Below are positions 31,290 through 44,300 of a stretch of 64,000 bases of DNA, one piece after another (the stretch's first letter is position 1; every line of letters starts with the position of its first letter). The position numbers and the translations under genes were made by a program. Source of the stretch: Nageia nagi (taxonomy: Eukaryota > Pinophyta); assembly GCA_050084985.1 (NCBI GenBank), contig JBITNC010000001.1:105586001-105650000 (forward strand), written 5' to 3'. Under the pieces are notes generated by a model. The model was not told the DNA's origin, did no database searches, and saw nothing but the letters and a program-made list of their open reading frames with translations.

Positions 31290-32410
31290 CCCTTCTCATA
31301 TGCATGACTAAAGATGAATCTTAAATAATATTATATTAATTGCATTATGGATTCTCTAGTGGGAACTACAATGGACCAACTATAGTAGCAAAGATGTTAC
31401 AAGCTAGATACTATTAGCCCACTATATTTTAGGATTCATTTAAGATTGCATGATAATGTGACAAATGCAATATATTTGTGAGAAAAAGAAGATAAGCTGC
31501 TATGCCTCTCAAACTAGTAATTATGGATGAGCCTTTTTAGTAATGGGGTATGAACTTTATTGGTGTTATAAACCCTAATTCCTTAGCTAGGCAAAAATTT
31601 ATTTTGGCCACTATAGACTACTTCACTAGATGGTTAGAGGTTATGCCATGCAAACATGCAGATCAAGAAGCAATGATAGAAATGATTAAAAAGATAACCA
31701 CTTGCTTTGGAATCTCACAAAATATAGTGTTAGATAATGGTTTAGCATTTATAAGAGGTAATCTATCAAGTTTATAGCTCAATATAGAATCTATTGGTTA
31801 TTCTTCTCAAACTATTACCCACAGGGTAATGAGTTAGCTAAATCGACTAACAAAAACTTGACCTAGATTATTAAGAGAACAATTGAAGAGAATCCTAGGT
31901 AGTAGCATTCGCAATTAGACTATGCATTATAGGCTAATAGAATTAGTATAAAATTAACTATAAAGACATTCTTATATGTATTAGTATATGGTAAAAGGCT
32001 AATATTATCAATACACATAGAGTTACCAACTTTGCAAATCCTACAAGAGATGGAAGACCATGACTTTGAGCCATTACTATCTAGATATAATTAGCTCCTA
32101 AAATTAGAGGAAGATCACAACAAAGCATATGATTTATTCTCGCATCGCCAAAGCATTGTCAAGATATGGTTTGATAAAAAAAAGTCTTCTCAAGTGAAGT
32201 TTGAACCAAGTGATATTGTTCTTAAATGGGATGAGGGAAGAATAAAATTCAAGAGACATCAAAAACTTGACTTATTTTGGAGTGGGCCCTATGTCATTAT
32301 CTAGACTATGTAGAATAATGCATTCACGTTACAAGATGTTATCGAGTTATAGGAATTACCTATTCACATCAATAGGATCTATATAAAGCATTATCAAGTG
32401 ATGAGGTAAA
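31290..32410 (+). pseudogene. Integrase of element A
   Basis: The zinc region is recognisable by CDKCNIFVRKRR. The core has WGMNFIGVINPNSLARQKFI and ATIDYFTRWLEVMPCKHADQ (open 31550-31777), then NIVLDNGLAFIRGN. The first catalytic Asp is Asn here (family WGMDFIG). The C-terminal part reads KWFDKKKSSQVKFEPSDIVL, KWDEGRIKFKRHQKLDLFWS, GPYVI and HINRIYIKHYQV. Element B has the same blocks at 46686-45780. Confidence 0.85.
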
Positions 32411-32934
32411 ATTAGATTTCCTGTAAGGCATTGTATAGTGTAAATACTATAAATAAATTATTGCACAATTTTCAAGAGAGTTAATAGCTTTTAATGCTCT
32501 AATTTATCAAGAATTAATGTTGATGTGCCATCTAGTTATCAAATTTAATTCAACTTAGACAAGAGTTAATGTTGATATGCTATCCCACTATGACTCAATT
32601 AAATGACATTTAAAGAAAGATTTCCTTAGATTTCATGAACCATCATACAAGTATAATAATTTAAAGTTGGTATGCTTTGAAATTACCAATCTAATTTATG
32701 CTAGATAAGTATATACAATATGTGGGTCTTGAGATCCTTAAGAAGTAATTATCATTAATGAAAATCCTATCAAATCTTGGATAAAGAAAATTCCTCTCAT
32801 ACTCTTAGTTCAACACTTAGTATATTTAGAGCACCCAAGTTTTAGAGCATTCAAAGAAAAAAAATCTTAAAGTTGAGTGACTTTGAGAGAAAAGAGAAGT
32901 TGTAGGACCTCCTACTACCCAAACTACAATTTTA
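32411..32934 (+). other. Spacer between integrase and accessory ORF, element A
   Basis: Non-coding and AT-rich. It has a short internal duplication: gttaatgttgatatgctat resembles gaattaatgttgatgtgcca at about 32510-32585. Confidence 0.5.
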
Positions 32935-35900
32935 ATGATTACCAAAAGTTCAAGAAAGGGCAAGATTATGATGGCAACTTCTTAATCATCCTCTATAATA
33001 GAAATTGAACAACTAAACACTAACTTACTTTTATTATAAGAAGAATATCTTGAGAATGCACCTAGAGTGAATTGGACTGAAATGAGAGTGATTAATCACA
33101 TGGATACATGGAGAGATGATTCTAACCATGTGCTTTTGATATTGAAGACTCTTGAAGTCCTCAAAAAAGGAAAATCTCTTACTCAATCTAGGAGATATGT
33201 CATGATTGACCAAGGTTTGGTATATTATGTGCCTTATGAGTCTTTCACATGCCTTGAACTTTTATACTCCCTAGTGCACAGGCACCATCAAAAAGGGTAT
33301 CAAATTGGCATGTACAAGGGCATTAAAGAGGAATAGGTTATAGAACCTATATTTGAAGCAATGTTGGACTACTGTTTGGATTCTATTATTCAAGCATTTG
33401 TAGTTCTAGTAGATTGGACATTCCATGTAAAAAAATAAATTGATTTAAAGAATGAGAGATTTGATTTTTACATCAATGAATATGAGATGCTAAACTATAT
33501 TGGTGAAATATACCAAGATAGTAAGAAATCAAAACTCTATTGAGCTATCAAATAGCTCTTTTGGAAAGGAGAAAAGATAGGGAAGTGCTAGAAGCACTTG
33601 TGATGATTCTGGGGAAGAAAACCTAGATAGAAGCAAATGAGGCCATGGTATGCATAGCATATAATATTTTGGAGGCCCATATCTACTATGATTTCCCAAC
33701 CTTCATAATCAAAAAAATTAAGAGATACCTATTCAAGATAGAAAAGTTAGACTTTAGGCATTCTTCCTACCTTTGGTGGCTTTTCTTCCATCAAAATTTG
33801 GATAAGTTAGTAGAGGCAAGGCTCCCAATTGAGCCAACTAGCTCCAGTAATGCTTTGGTGCCACTTGATTTGATGGTACTAGTTTTAAATAAGTTTAATG
33901 TATCTTATTATGAGTTTATAGATAAGTTTTATGTCATCATAGTAAAAATTTTAATTGAGAAATTCTCTAGTAAGATGTGTAAGAGCATAGTGAGAGAGTT
34001 ACAAGGTAGGAATAAAATTGATGATTGGTACTTCCTAAAAGATCACATCATAATAATAAGGTATGGATATTTTGATAAATCATTCTTTCTACTAAAGTAT
34101 GTTACCTCCCAATTGTATTCAATAGAGATGGGTAGGAAAATCTATGCAATAGAAACTAAATATGGGGTTAGAGAAAATATCAAATCTATTGTAAATATAC
34201 TAGCATCTACAAAAATTTTTACTTTATTGAAGAAAAGATGTACAAAAAGCATCACTCAATTCATTGAACAAAATTCAAAGTTAAATAAAGTGGAAACTAC
34301 ATTGATGTATGACCTATTAAGGGAAATGACCTAGTTAATAAAGACTAGCAAGAAGTATCTAGCATTCATGCATGATAGTAGGCCACATATTGAGTATTTT
34401 GTAAATAAAGTAGAGCAAGAGGTAGAATTATACCCTAATTGGAAACTTGTGCCTTAAAATAAAGCCTATATGGATTTGGAGGGGATAAGAAAGTATAGAA
34501 ATTGGGAGAATAAGAGGTAAGATTTTGCCTTCAACCTAGAGATCCTCACCTAATTAGAATATCTTGAGTGGGGTTCCAATAAAATTCATTATTTTATAAA
34601 ATTTAAGTTTGAATATACAACTAAAATTCACCACATTGAAGGTAAATTATTTAAAAATTTTAAATATGATAAATATTGGGACATAAAATATTCAAAGGAT
34701 CCATTGCCAGAGTTAGGATAGCCTCTCCCTCCTTATTTTTATGGGAAACCCACTATAGAGGAGAGGATAGTATAGATAAGACAAGAAACTATTATCATTT
34801 AACTTTTAAAGAAGGAAAAATAGGATCCCTTGAATACCACTACTTCTTTCCAAGAACCTTCTCCTAAGAAGAAAAGAAAGATTCAAACTCTAGCTCAAAA
34901 GGAGCAAAAATTAGAGAAGGAGCAAAGGCCCATCAAGAAGCCTTGATTAGGCATAGCAAGGCCATAGTCACAACTAACTATTTGCTTACCTTCAAAGGAA
35001 ATGGAAGAATTCCCAAGGGTGGTCATCCAAGAAGAAAAAATTCTCAATATTGAAGAATTTAACTGGCCATAAGATACTAAAGTTAGTAGTATAGAATAGA
35101 CCTAGGAACAATAACAAGAGGAAACCCTAGTAGAAGAACAAAGTCAAATTTAGTTAGGTGGCAAAGGTGTGCCTAAGTCTAGAGAAGCAGCCATGATGAC
35201 ACCTAGAGTAGGGTTGAGAGATGATGAGGATGATAATGATGAGTTTAAGAAAAAGGACTCTAGCCCAATGGATGAACCTAAAGAAATAGTTGAGGCAATA
35301 GAAGAAGTTGAGCCTAAATTAGAGGTCCAATAATTAACTCCTCCCTGGCCACCTCAACTAGTTTAGCAAGCAAAGACACCTATTGCAAGTGAAATTATTT
35401 CTACTCAATATTTTACACAAATTACCTTGCAAGAAGAAAAAAATCTATTTTTTCTACACAAATTATAGAGCCCATTGATTGGGTAACATTTGTAAATAAA
35501 TTTCCTATGCTGCTTGAGAAACAATTGAGAATTTTGAGCAAAGTGATAGAGATGGGAGATATTAAAATTATTCAAATGCCTTTCAAAGAAGGACATCTAG
35601 AGCTAATTTCCATATTTGTAATAAATGTGAATATGTAGAGTGCACCAACCATTTATCAATCTAGATTCTTGGTCAACACTTCAATAGTAGCCGAGAGGAG
35701 TCTACAATCAATGGAGACTAAAATTGAAAAATTGAATAAAAAGGTTGATTAATATAAGAAAGACTACTCCTTCAAAGATAAAATAATAGCCAAGTTGCAA
35801 AATAAGAATAAAGATTTGATTGTTAAGTTGGAGAATAAAAAAATAGAGTTTAATAAGAGCATGGCTACATCAAAAGAGTAGCTAGACACTACTGATCAAA

Positions 35901-36770
35901 TGATAAAAGAACTAAAAGCTTAGGTTGTAGTGGGAGATGCTTAGAAAATCAAGCAAATTAAGGCTAAGATGCAAATTATTAATGTAAAAAATAAGATTCT
36001 ATTAGAAGATAATGCAAAGATAATATTATTGATAAAAAATTTCAAAAATGTTTTGGTAGAGCAAGTTGGTAAGAAAATGATAACATTATCTCACTTGCAC
36101 CTACTCAAGGAACAAGCAATCTAGGTCATTAAAGAATTTAATGCTCAATGTGCTCTCCATAAGTAAACTCTAGACATATCCAAGAAAGTGTTAGAGAGGA
36201 TGTAGATCTAATTAAGGATTCTAACTAAAAAAGAGTTCATAATAGTATCCCCAAGGTCTAACCAATCTTATTAGAAAAGAATCCAAGAAATCTATGATTT
36301 TTAGAGCTTGGTATTTAATATGGATTTAAATAAACATTAGCTCATAACAAAGCTAGGATTTATCAATAAATTCTTTAATTCTTTGGTTGAAATAAAAGCT
36401 CCCAAAATATAGGAAGAAGAAAATGTACAAGGTAGTGCTACCAATTGGCTACCCAATACCATTTAATTTTTGGAGCATTCTTTCTCTAAGAAACAAATCT
36501 CAAATTTACAATAAATAAGTGAATTGGCTCAGGAAGTCATTGAAAAACTTTTGCATGCTAGAAAGTTAAATAGTATCCTAGAAGAGTTCAAGTCATACAT
36601 TGAGAAGATCAAGTAATGCCTTATCCTCTCATAGCCTAATTATAAAGAGTTGAGTGAACTAAATAAAAATATGCAAGCATTCCTCCCACAAGATATGATG
36701 GTGGCAATTGAAACTATGACTAGATTTTCTTCAAGACTAGGATAAGTCATTGGGAGCAATAGTTAATCAA
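32935..36770 (+). pseudogene. Large accessory ORF downstream of integrase, element A
   Basis: Starting at MITKSSRKGKIMMATS, coding text runs for about 3.8 kb with stops, at least one frameshift (near 33545) and one 229-codon open part (33645-34334). Blocks include NWTEMRVINHMDTWRDDSNH, YVMIDQGLVYYVPYESFT, VDWTFHVKK, FYINEYEMLNYIGEIY and EWGSNKIHYFIKFKFEYTTK. A Lys/Glu-rich stretch near 34860-35330 follows, then a long coiled coil at 35640-36080 (MENT-like: QSMETKIEKLNKKVD, DKIIAKLQNKNKDLIVKLEN). Element B has the same protein on its opposite strand. Some Tat and Athila elements carry 3' ORFs, but I do not recognise this one. Function unknown; the coiled coil suggests self-association or a structural role. 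Confidence 0.7.
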
Positions 36771-36784
36771 TACTTTTCTCTACT

Positions 36785-36815
36785 AGGTAGAGACCCTTAA
36801 GAGCTGCTAGAAGAT
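36785..36815 (+). other. Sequence at the polypurine-tract position of element A
   Basis: The bases before the 3' LTR read agagacccttaagagctgct then agaagat. They are only moderately purine-rich. The matching region of B (minus) reads taaagacactcaagagtcacc, so the block is conserved but no clean purine run survives. Confidence 0.45.
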
Positions 36816-37399
36816 TGTATTCTTTTAAAATAATACTCAAAATTTAGGTAATCTTACTATTCTTTATTATTTCATTCACCTTAGTACTTGAAAGCTATGT
36901 ATATAAGAGTACCAAGAAACAACCATTCTTTTAGAGTCTTCATGTCTTGTATTGATTAAACTTTTCCCTTTTTTTCACTTTTCTATTATTTAGAGTGTTG
37001 AGAATCATTTTATAAATAAACCCATTCAGAAATTTTATCCTTCTTCAATACATAGGAAATATGTAACAAAGTCACTCATAGATTCTATCAAAACATTTTT
37101 GTTAAGTTTGTATTCTTTTACTCTTTAATAATCAGTAGTCCAAAATACCTGAAAATCATGTTATCTTCTCCAAATGCACCCAATAAGTCATATATCAAAA
37201 TTGCTCAAAATCATAATTATCACCTTAGAATCTCTAGGAATCATTAATAGGAAGGTCCAAGGCTTGTATATATATGTAGAGTTTAACCTTTGAAGGATGC
37301 AAATAGAGCCTGAAGATTTCAAAGCATGAAATCATAGTTATCAATCAAAGAAAGCAAGTCTCAAGATGGATAGTAGGTGCTGCAAATTCTCAAAGATCA

Positions 37400-37640
37400 T
37401 AAATAGTGCCCAATGATTTCTAAAGATGATGTCACACTTTTTTGTGAAAATCAATGGTTCCCAAATAAAACCAAATTATCAATAGAGCCTAAGGATTTTA
37501 GAGGTTGACATCATACTTTTTTATGAAAATTAGTAGGTCCCAAAGAAATCAAGATGTAATTAATGCTTAAGGATTTTAGAGGATGACATCACACATTTTT
37601 GTGAAAATCAGTAGGTCTCAGAGAAAACCAAATCATCAGT
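37400..37640 (+). repeat. Three 80-bp tandem repeats in the element A 3' LTR
   Basis: Units begin near 37400, 37480 and 37561 and share aaggattttagagg, tgacatca and ttttttgtgaaaatcagtagg. Each has a TGACATCA- or TGATGTCA-like box, one base from the TGACGTCA bZIP site. A diverged fourth unit is in the shared LTR part near 37300. Confidence 0.75.
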
Positions 37641-38245
37641 AAAGCCCAAAAGAAGAAAACATAACCCATCAAGAAAATAGAAGAGTAATGTGTGAGAAAT
37701 AACACTTGGGTCCACTTCATATTAATTGTTTGACCTCTGAGCCTTGTTAATGTATCAACACCAACTCATTTCCACATAATAGTGATAGTTCTTCTTGATC
37801 TAAGCAAACTTAATATCTACCAACCAATATTACTTTGATTACCGACATCCATAATATACATCATGAAGGTTGCATAGAAGTAAATTGAGGCTAATAAAAT
37901 AGATAATAAAATTGTACCAATCAACATGCAATCAAACAACTATTCAATCTACCATAGTATTGCTTTCAATTAGCAATAATGCCAAACTCAATTAGCTATA
38001 GGGTTCTGAAGGAGTAATCAATGACATGTAAAAACATTATGGCTCTATGAACATAGTAGATTGGAAGTTACAAATCTCTAGAAGATCCAAAAAATTTGAA
38101 TAGCTAATATAGATTTAAATTTGTATATTGTACATTCTAGCATAGTTGTAACATTTATGCAAATAACACTATTGTAGCTATTTCATTCAATACTAGTAAT
38201 AATGTATGATTATGAGATCCAACCACCCAATAGGGGAGGAAGGTG

Positions 38246-38253
38246 TATAAATA
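38246..38253 (+). promoter_or_regulatory. TATA box of element A 3' LTR
   Basis: TATAAATA in the same context as in the 5' LTR. Confidence 0.7.
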
Positions 38254-38758
38254 GGTAAGTTATAGAAGTTAAAAAGTTCAAATATTCTAACAAATTTCAG
38301 TGATTTGTAAGTGCAATTCACACATGATAATACAAATAGACAATACTTTGCCCTTTTTCAACAAAAGTAGCTATTATTGCTTTTGTAAATGTTATATATA
38401 AAATGTTTACTTCAAATTGTGGTTGTGCATTGTGATTGCAATACCCCAAGTTTGAGGTAGTTTACTATTCTTGATCTTAGATATGGATAGTTTCTTGTGC
38501 TGCAATGCCTAGATTGTAGTTTTCCATTTTAGTTGTTCATCTATTTATCTATTTCTTGTTACTCTTTACTTTTTTATCTTTTTCCTATTACTTTTGACCT
38601 CAAATATAAATAGGAGCTGGCATATAACCTAGATATTGAACAAAAGATTTACATGAGTGCATCCCCACCACCTTCTATTCTTTTGAGGAACCTATTGTTT
38701 CAAAAAGTAGAGAACATGACCAAATCAAACCCTTGAGGTTACACTATATTGATTAACA

Positions 38759-38763
38759 ATTCT
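38759..38763 (+). repeat. Target-site duplication ATTCT of element A (right)
   Basis: Identical to 25098-25102. Confidence 0.85.
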
Positions 38764-39543
38764 AACATGTGTTGCCATAGTCTAGAAGTAATCTTCCATC
38801 ATGTTTTATATAAGAGAATTAGCTACATGTTTTTGAATTTTAGGTATAATATTTCAAATGATAATAAAAAATAACTTGAAATACTATCTAGAGCATGAAG
38901 GCATTTTTGTAAAAACAACCTATAGATACTTCTAATTATTATTCAAATATACCCAACAGGTAATATGTTATGGTTATTTATCTTCTTAAGTAAAACTTTT
39001 ATGATCATGTTACATATTATATATCTTATTATTTTTACTATATTAATTTATAAGCCAAAATAATTGACATTTCCTTTAAAATACTATTCCTAAATAAAGT
39101 GATCAATATTCATAACACTTCCCCATTCGTATGATCTTGAATTACCCCTCTACAACTTCTAGAGGAAGATAAGTTCCTAACTACCTTGTGACTTCAACAA
39201 TCTAAAGAGGATATATATTCCATGGTGGAAAAAACTACAATGGAGATATAAGATTTTTATTTTTCCCTATTGTAGCGATTTTAAAAATATTGAGTGCATC
39301 TAGGAAACATTATCCATGGTAGAACCAACTACTTTGTACTCAATTTTCAATCATTCAATGTATATATGAAAGTTTCATACAAAAGAAAATATTGGTCCTT
39401 GGTTTTTAAAATTTAGACTACTTATTAAAAGTTATCCTAGTTTATAAATTTCTTGTTAATGTTTTACATTAATTTTCTAAATATGTATAAAAGTTGGCTT
39501 CCAATTTACATAGTTTTTAAAAATTTCCATCATTTCTAATTAA
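38764..39543. other. Spacer between elements A and B
   Basis: 780 bp of AT-rich DNA without recognisable coding text. It is the older sequence that both elements entered or landed beside. Confidence 0.5.
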
Positions 39544-39548
39544 CTTTT
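39544..39548 (+). repeat. Target-site duplication CTTTT of element B (left)
   Basis: Identical to 53716-53720 at the other end of element B. Confidence 0.85.
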
Positions 39549-41348
39549 TATTAATTAGTATAATGTAACCTAAAGGTTTGGTATAGTATAGTTCTCCTTT
39601 TTTTGATATCAGTAGGGTTCTTGAAAGAGAATAAAGTGGTGGGATAATACACTTGTGGGAGTTTTCTTCTCAATTTCTTGGTTATAGGCTAGTTTCTATC
39701 TATAGAAGAGGTCAAAAGTAACTAGAAAGAGATAAAAAAGGTAAAGAGTAATAGAAAAGAGATTAAAATTTAAAATATTAAAATAAAATTGAAACTAATC
39801 ATCTTGGGCATCACTTCATAGAGAATAATCCATTACCAAATGTAAGGATAGAACAATCACCTCACTTTTGAAGTCTCATAATCACAATACATAGCCACAA
39901 TTTAGGATAATGATTCATACACAATGATTACAAAACAAGATAACAACAAAAAATTGTAGAGAGAAAAATACCATAGTATTATATTATCATATATAAAATG
40001 CTTCTCACATTGAGCAACTTTGCTAAAATGTTCAACCTTTTGGACCTTTAACAATCCACTATTTATAATGTTCTATTTACAAAATGGGTGGTTGTCCACC
40101 ATTAATAACTACAACTACCATATTGACTAAGAACTAAATGAAAGTAAATATTTATAATCATATGTAGGAAAATGTACAATTATGATTGATTATGGATTAT
40201 GATCTTGATGCAACATCGATTCTTGGAATTTTATGACCTTCAATCATGTACCAATCCAACCATAATTATTCATCCTTTATCTCTTCATTGTGGCATAAGA
40301 TATTAAATGATTACATCTAAAATAAACTATATCCAACTATTAAATGCTTGTGCTATAGTTTTGGTACCAACTACTATAAGGGAGAAGGAAGATGCAATCA
40401 TTCAAACCTAAGAATGAACTATTGCTTCCACATGGAAATAAGTTGCAATTGATATGTTGGTAGATTTCTAGGGGTCATACACTATTGATTAAGTGGACCT
40501 AGGTGTTCACCTCTTCTTATAATATCTATTTCTCCTTAGCGGGTCTTGTTATGCTTTGGAGGGTGTTGTTGAATATGTAAGGATCTTATCACCCACTAAT
40601 TTTTGCTAAAAAGTATTATATAATCACTCAAAATTGCTGGGTCTTCTGAATGAAGAATTGTAAACATCTCCCATTATGAAATACTATCAGGTACACCTAT
40701 TGCTAAAGTTCATGTGGCTCCTACTAATTTTTGTAGAATAATATGATGTCATCCTTGGATTTTCATGGGTTCTTTTTCAACTAGCTCTTGTGACAATGCT
40801 TGCTACTAACTTATCCAAAACTAATGATTGTATATAGTATTTCTTGAGAATAAGACCTAGAATAGACTTAGATAAATTCACAAGTGATTGACTAATGATA
40901 GGGCCTGAATAAGGCTTAATTTTGAGTGATAATCATATATAATACAGCCTAAAAATAACTTATACAAACAAATAGATGATACATAACACTTCCTGGGAAT
41001 GATTTATTAAACTATGTACAAACAAAACTTGCCTTATAACAAAATAATGGTTTTAAATGACTCCCTACTTACTAATACCCAAAAATACAAATATGACATG
41101 AAAAATACTTAAACAAATTCACATTTGGACTAAAAGACACATATAATACAAGACTCTTAAGAAAATAACTAAGTATATACAATGTAAACTCGAGAATAAA
41201 TTTTGTACAAGTATTTACAAATGAAAGAAAGGGGAATAAGAAATGGAAAGTATAGAAAGGGCTTTATTAGGAAGGTAATGAACAAATGAAAGAATAATGA
41301 ATGTAAAGAATATTACCCCTTTTAGAGTGTGATTCTGTAAGAATAGTA
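39549..41348 (-). mobile_element. 3' LTR of element B (1,800 bp)
   Basis: Aligns with 51864-53715 from the integrase-distal end block cctaaaggtttggtat to the start block agagtgtgattctgtaagaa. The minus-strand start has decayed to TACTATTC where the 5' LTR has TGTTATTC. A TATA box lies at 40059-40067 (minus TATAAATAG). Confidence 0.9.
40059..40067 (-). promoter_or_regulatory. TATA box of element B 3' LTR
   Basis: Minus strand TATAAATAG followed by tggattgttaaagg. The same block is at 52374-52382 in the 5' LTR. Confidence 0.65.
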
Positions 41349-41399
41349 GTATTTTGGTGACTCTTGAGTGTCTTTAGCCTACTAAAGAATAGGATCCTT

Positions 41400-44300
41400 A
41401 TTGGCCACTCCTACTTTCTTGCCATATAGTATTCTTTACCAGGGTCTTTGGGATGGAATTAGGTATATAGGTACTAGAGATTGGATTTTCTTATATAAAT
41501 CCTTGATATATTTATTATCTACATGTGATAAAATGAGGTATGCTTGAAATTTTACAATGTTTGCTCTAAAGCCCATTAACACATTCTTTAGTATGCAAAA
41601 ATCTTAATATTTCTTCTTAATCCAAGTCACTATTTCCTGTAGGTTTAGGAGTTATTTCTTAGATAAAGTTTGCTCCAAAAATTATTTAGTATTTGCCACC
41701 CATTGATTAGAACTATTCTATACATCTAATTTTTTCAAAATTTGGGAACCTTCAATTGAATTAAAGAATTAAAATATCTATTTACAAAAATTATTTTTAC
41801 TTTCAAATAACTTTTCTTCAAGTCTAGGGAAAACACCAAATCTTCTAAATCACAAACATCTTTGATTCTTATCAAAATTATTTATCTTAACCTTGGAGTT
41901 ATTGTAGATAGATCCTTCCCTGTTAATTCCTTGAGCCAATATTGCATTCATTCAATATTTGATCTTGGGACTATTAAGGTCAATTGGTGGAGTGTAGTAT
42001 GAGCATTATATTACTAGATAGCCTATTCTACTTAATTTTTCAAGTAATATAATTGGGCCATGCTGACCAATATTTCTCTGACCTATTCTACCAAAATATT
42101 TCTAAAATTCTTAATAATTTCTAACAGCTTGATCTTATCATCATTTAAAACATTATTGGATGCTATAGTCTTTTTTTATTCTTCTTTTATCTTTTTAACC
42201 TTTTATTTTTCAATTATGTTGGTCTAATCCTTCATATTTTTCAACCTATTTCTTCATTTTCTCTATCTCAGCCGTAGCATCCTATAGGATCTTTTTATGC
42301 TCATACTTTTATTTGGCCAATTTATGGATTAGATCATTATTTTGGTTTTGTAATATGACCATCATTTTATCCTTTTGAGAGCTATCTCATTTAATTTGCT
42401 CAACCTTTTTATTTAATTTCTCTATTTTATTCTCCATGGATTAGAGACTCTTTCCAATAGCCAAAGAAGTGTTAACCAAAAACTTGGATTGATCCACTAC
42501 CAAGGCACTCTATATATTTACATTTATTAAGATGGTAGGGGTTGTATCTAATTGCCTATATTTTAAAGAAATTTGAGCTATTTTAATATCCCCCATATCA
42601 ATGAATTTACTAAGTAGTATTCCTTGTTACTTCAAGAGTATAGAGGGTTTATTAGTGAATGTTTCCTAATCAATGGGATCTACTTATTGAGTAAAGAAAT
42701 ACTTTTAACTTCTTTTCCTCAAGTATTTAAATAAGGAATTAAAAAATATTTGGATATGACTATTCTTGAGGTTGATGCTAGAGTTTCTAGGGTAGGCATC
42801 TCCTTCCCTATCTCCACAATGTGTTGTATTTAGAGTTCTTTCTCTTCTTCCTTTGTAATAGCTTTTTCCTTTTCCTCTTCCTTATCCATTGGATCAAAGT
42901 TTTTCTTCTTCTTTAGATTATTATCTCATCATCTGTATCTCCACCCACTTCTCCTCCTACTACTATTACACCTATCCCAAGCACATTACCTCCCCCATGT
43001 TGCACTTTATCCCCAACTTCTCCTTATGTATCCTAAAATATGACCATTTATTTGCTTTAGGGGTTTTGGGTCTTCACATATAGGAGTTTAATATCTCTTG
43101 TGCTAGGATCTAGATCCTCCTCTTGTACTCATGGACATGGGATTGAGACTTGATTGGGGATAGGTGGTTTTTTTGTAGGTTGCTTTTACTTTGGGGCTTA
43201 TTATTCCTTAGCTAGTTCTTTGATTTTAACTTAATTATTCTATTCTTCTTAGGGGAATATTGTCTAAAAATAGAAGCCATTTCCATTGGATTTGTTTTTT
43301 CTTCATTGGTTCATCATTAGAGTTTTACTCTTCTTCAATCTTCCTTCTCTTAGGGTCCTAAAGCTCTTCTATCCACTATGCTAATGGATGATCATCTTGT
43401 GATGTCTTACCTTGAAATTTTTTTGGTAAGGGTTGCCCTTTTCTAGCAATAGGTCTTTCATGTACTAGGCATGCTAGTATTGATCATGCTTAAAATCAAC
43501 AAAAGTCTTATTTTTAACATGTACTATCTTGGTGGTATACTCAAATCTATACTTGGTAAAGTATTCAATTTTGTTGGGGCCCCATCCCAACTCATCCCAC
43601 AACTAAGCAATGAACTCCAAGGCCAAGGAGAACTTCTACCTTATAGTTTCCCATATTCTATATTTGTTCAATCCTTCTATGACCATCCATGCCTTATCCA
43701 AAATTTTGAATTACCACTTCAAGGAGACTTCAACTTCTTACTCAGTTTGGTTTGTAAAAAAATCAATATGGGGTTGGGTTTCATGATTGAATTTTGCGTA
43801 ATTTTTAATTACCTTTATTATTTTTGTACATTCCCCTAAGGGGTAATATATCTAATCACCTTCTATTTTCTCTAACTTGAAATTTTGAACAATAAAATTA
43901 GAAAATTGTTCTTTACAATCTATCTCTAACAATATAAAAGTACTTGCTACAATTGGTATTTTGATTACAAGTTTAAAATTCCTTTCCAACCCATATTTAG
44001 TCTCTATGGTACTTATTTACCTACCCATTTATAAAGAATAAAATTGTGGGGTAATAAACTTGGGTAGTAGTAAGAAGGGAGTTTCAAAATACCCATACCT
44101 TACTATGACTATCCTCTTCTTCAAAAAGTATCAATCTCTAATTTTTTTTTCACCTTACGTCTCCTCCTAGATAATCTAGTGCTATCTATGTACATATTTC
44201 CCAGTGAGAATCTTCATAACATGGGAAAAATATTTTTCCATGAACTTGTAGTAAAAGCCATGAAGCTTAGTGAGTATCAAAACCCTCATGTCAATTGATG

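Larger units (their letters stand above)
25103..38758 (+). mobile_element. Element A: full-length Tat-like Ty3/gypsy retrotransposon (13.7 kb)
   Basis: The boundaries are set by matching LTR ends and a 5-bp duplication ATTCT. Order: LTR (25103-26337), PBS after an 18-nt gap, gag, protease, an RNase H upstream of RT, RT, RNase H, integrase, a roughly 3.8-kb accessory ORF, LTR (36816-38758). RT motifs such as PYRQKKRHINPKIEE, HSSWVANLVPIRKKNGKIRI and LLGHIISKERL are of the Ogre/Tat kind. Element B (39549-53715) is a second copy of the family. Dozens of stops and frameshifts make A non-coding today. By hand, one 143-bp stretch of the two LTRs shows about ten differences, so the insertion is not recent. 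Confidence 0.9.
36816..38758 (+). mobile_element. 3' LTR of element A (1,943 bp)
   Basis: Begins TGTATTC and ends GATTAACA, with canonical TG and CA ends, followed by the duplication ATTCT. It is about 700 bp longer than the 5' LTR because of a block at about 37375-38078. That block starts with tandem copies of a sequence also present once in the shared part, so a deletion in the 5' LTR is at least as likely as an insertion here. Confidence 0.9.

Noticed and set aside
33645-34334. Intact host gene of 229 codons
   Set aside because: It continues upstream and downstream in coding text with stops, lies between integrase and LTR of element A, and has a counterpart in element B.
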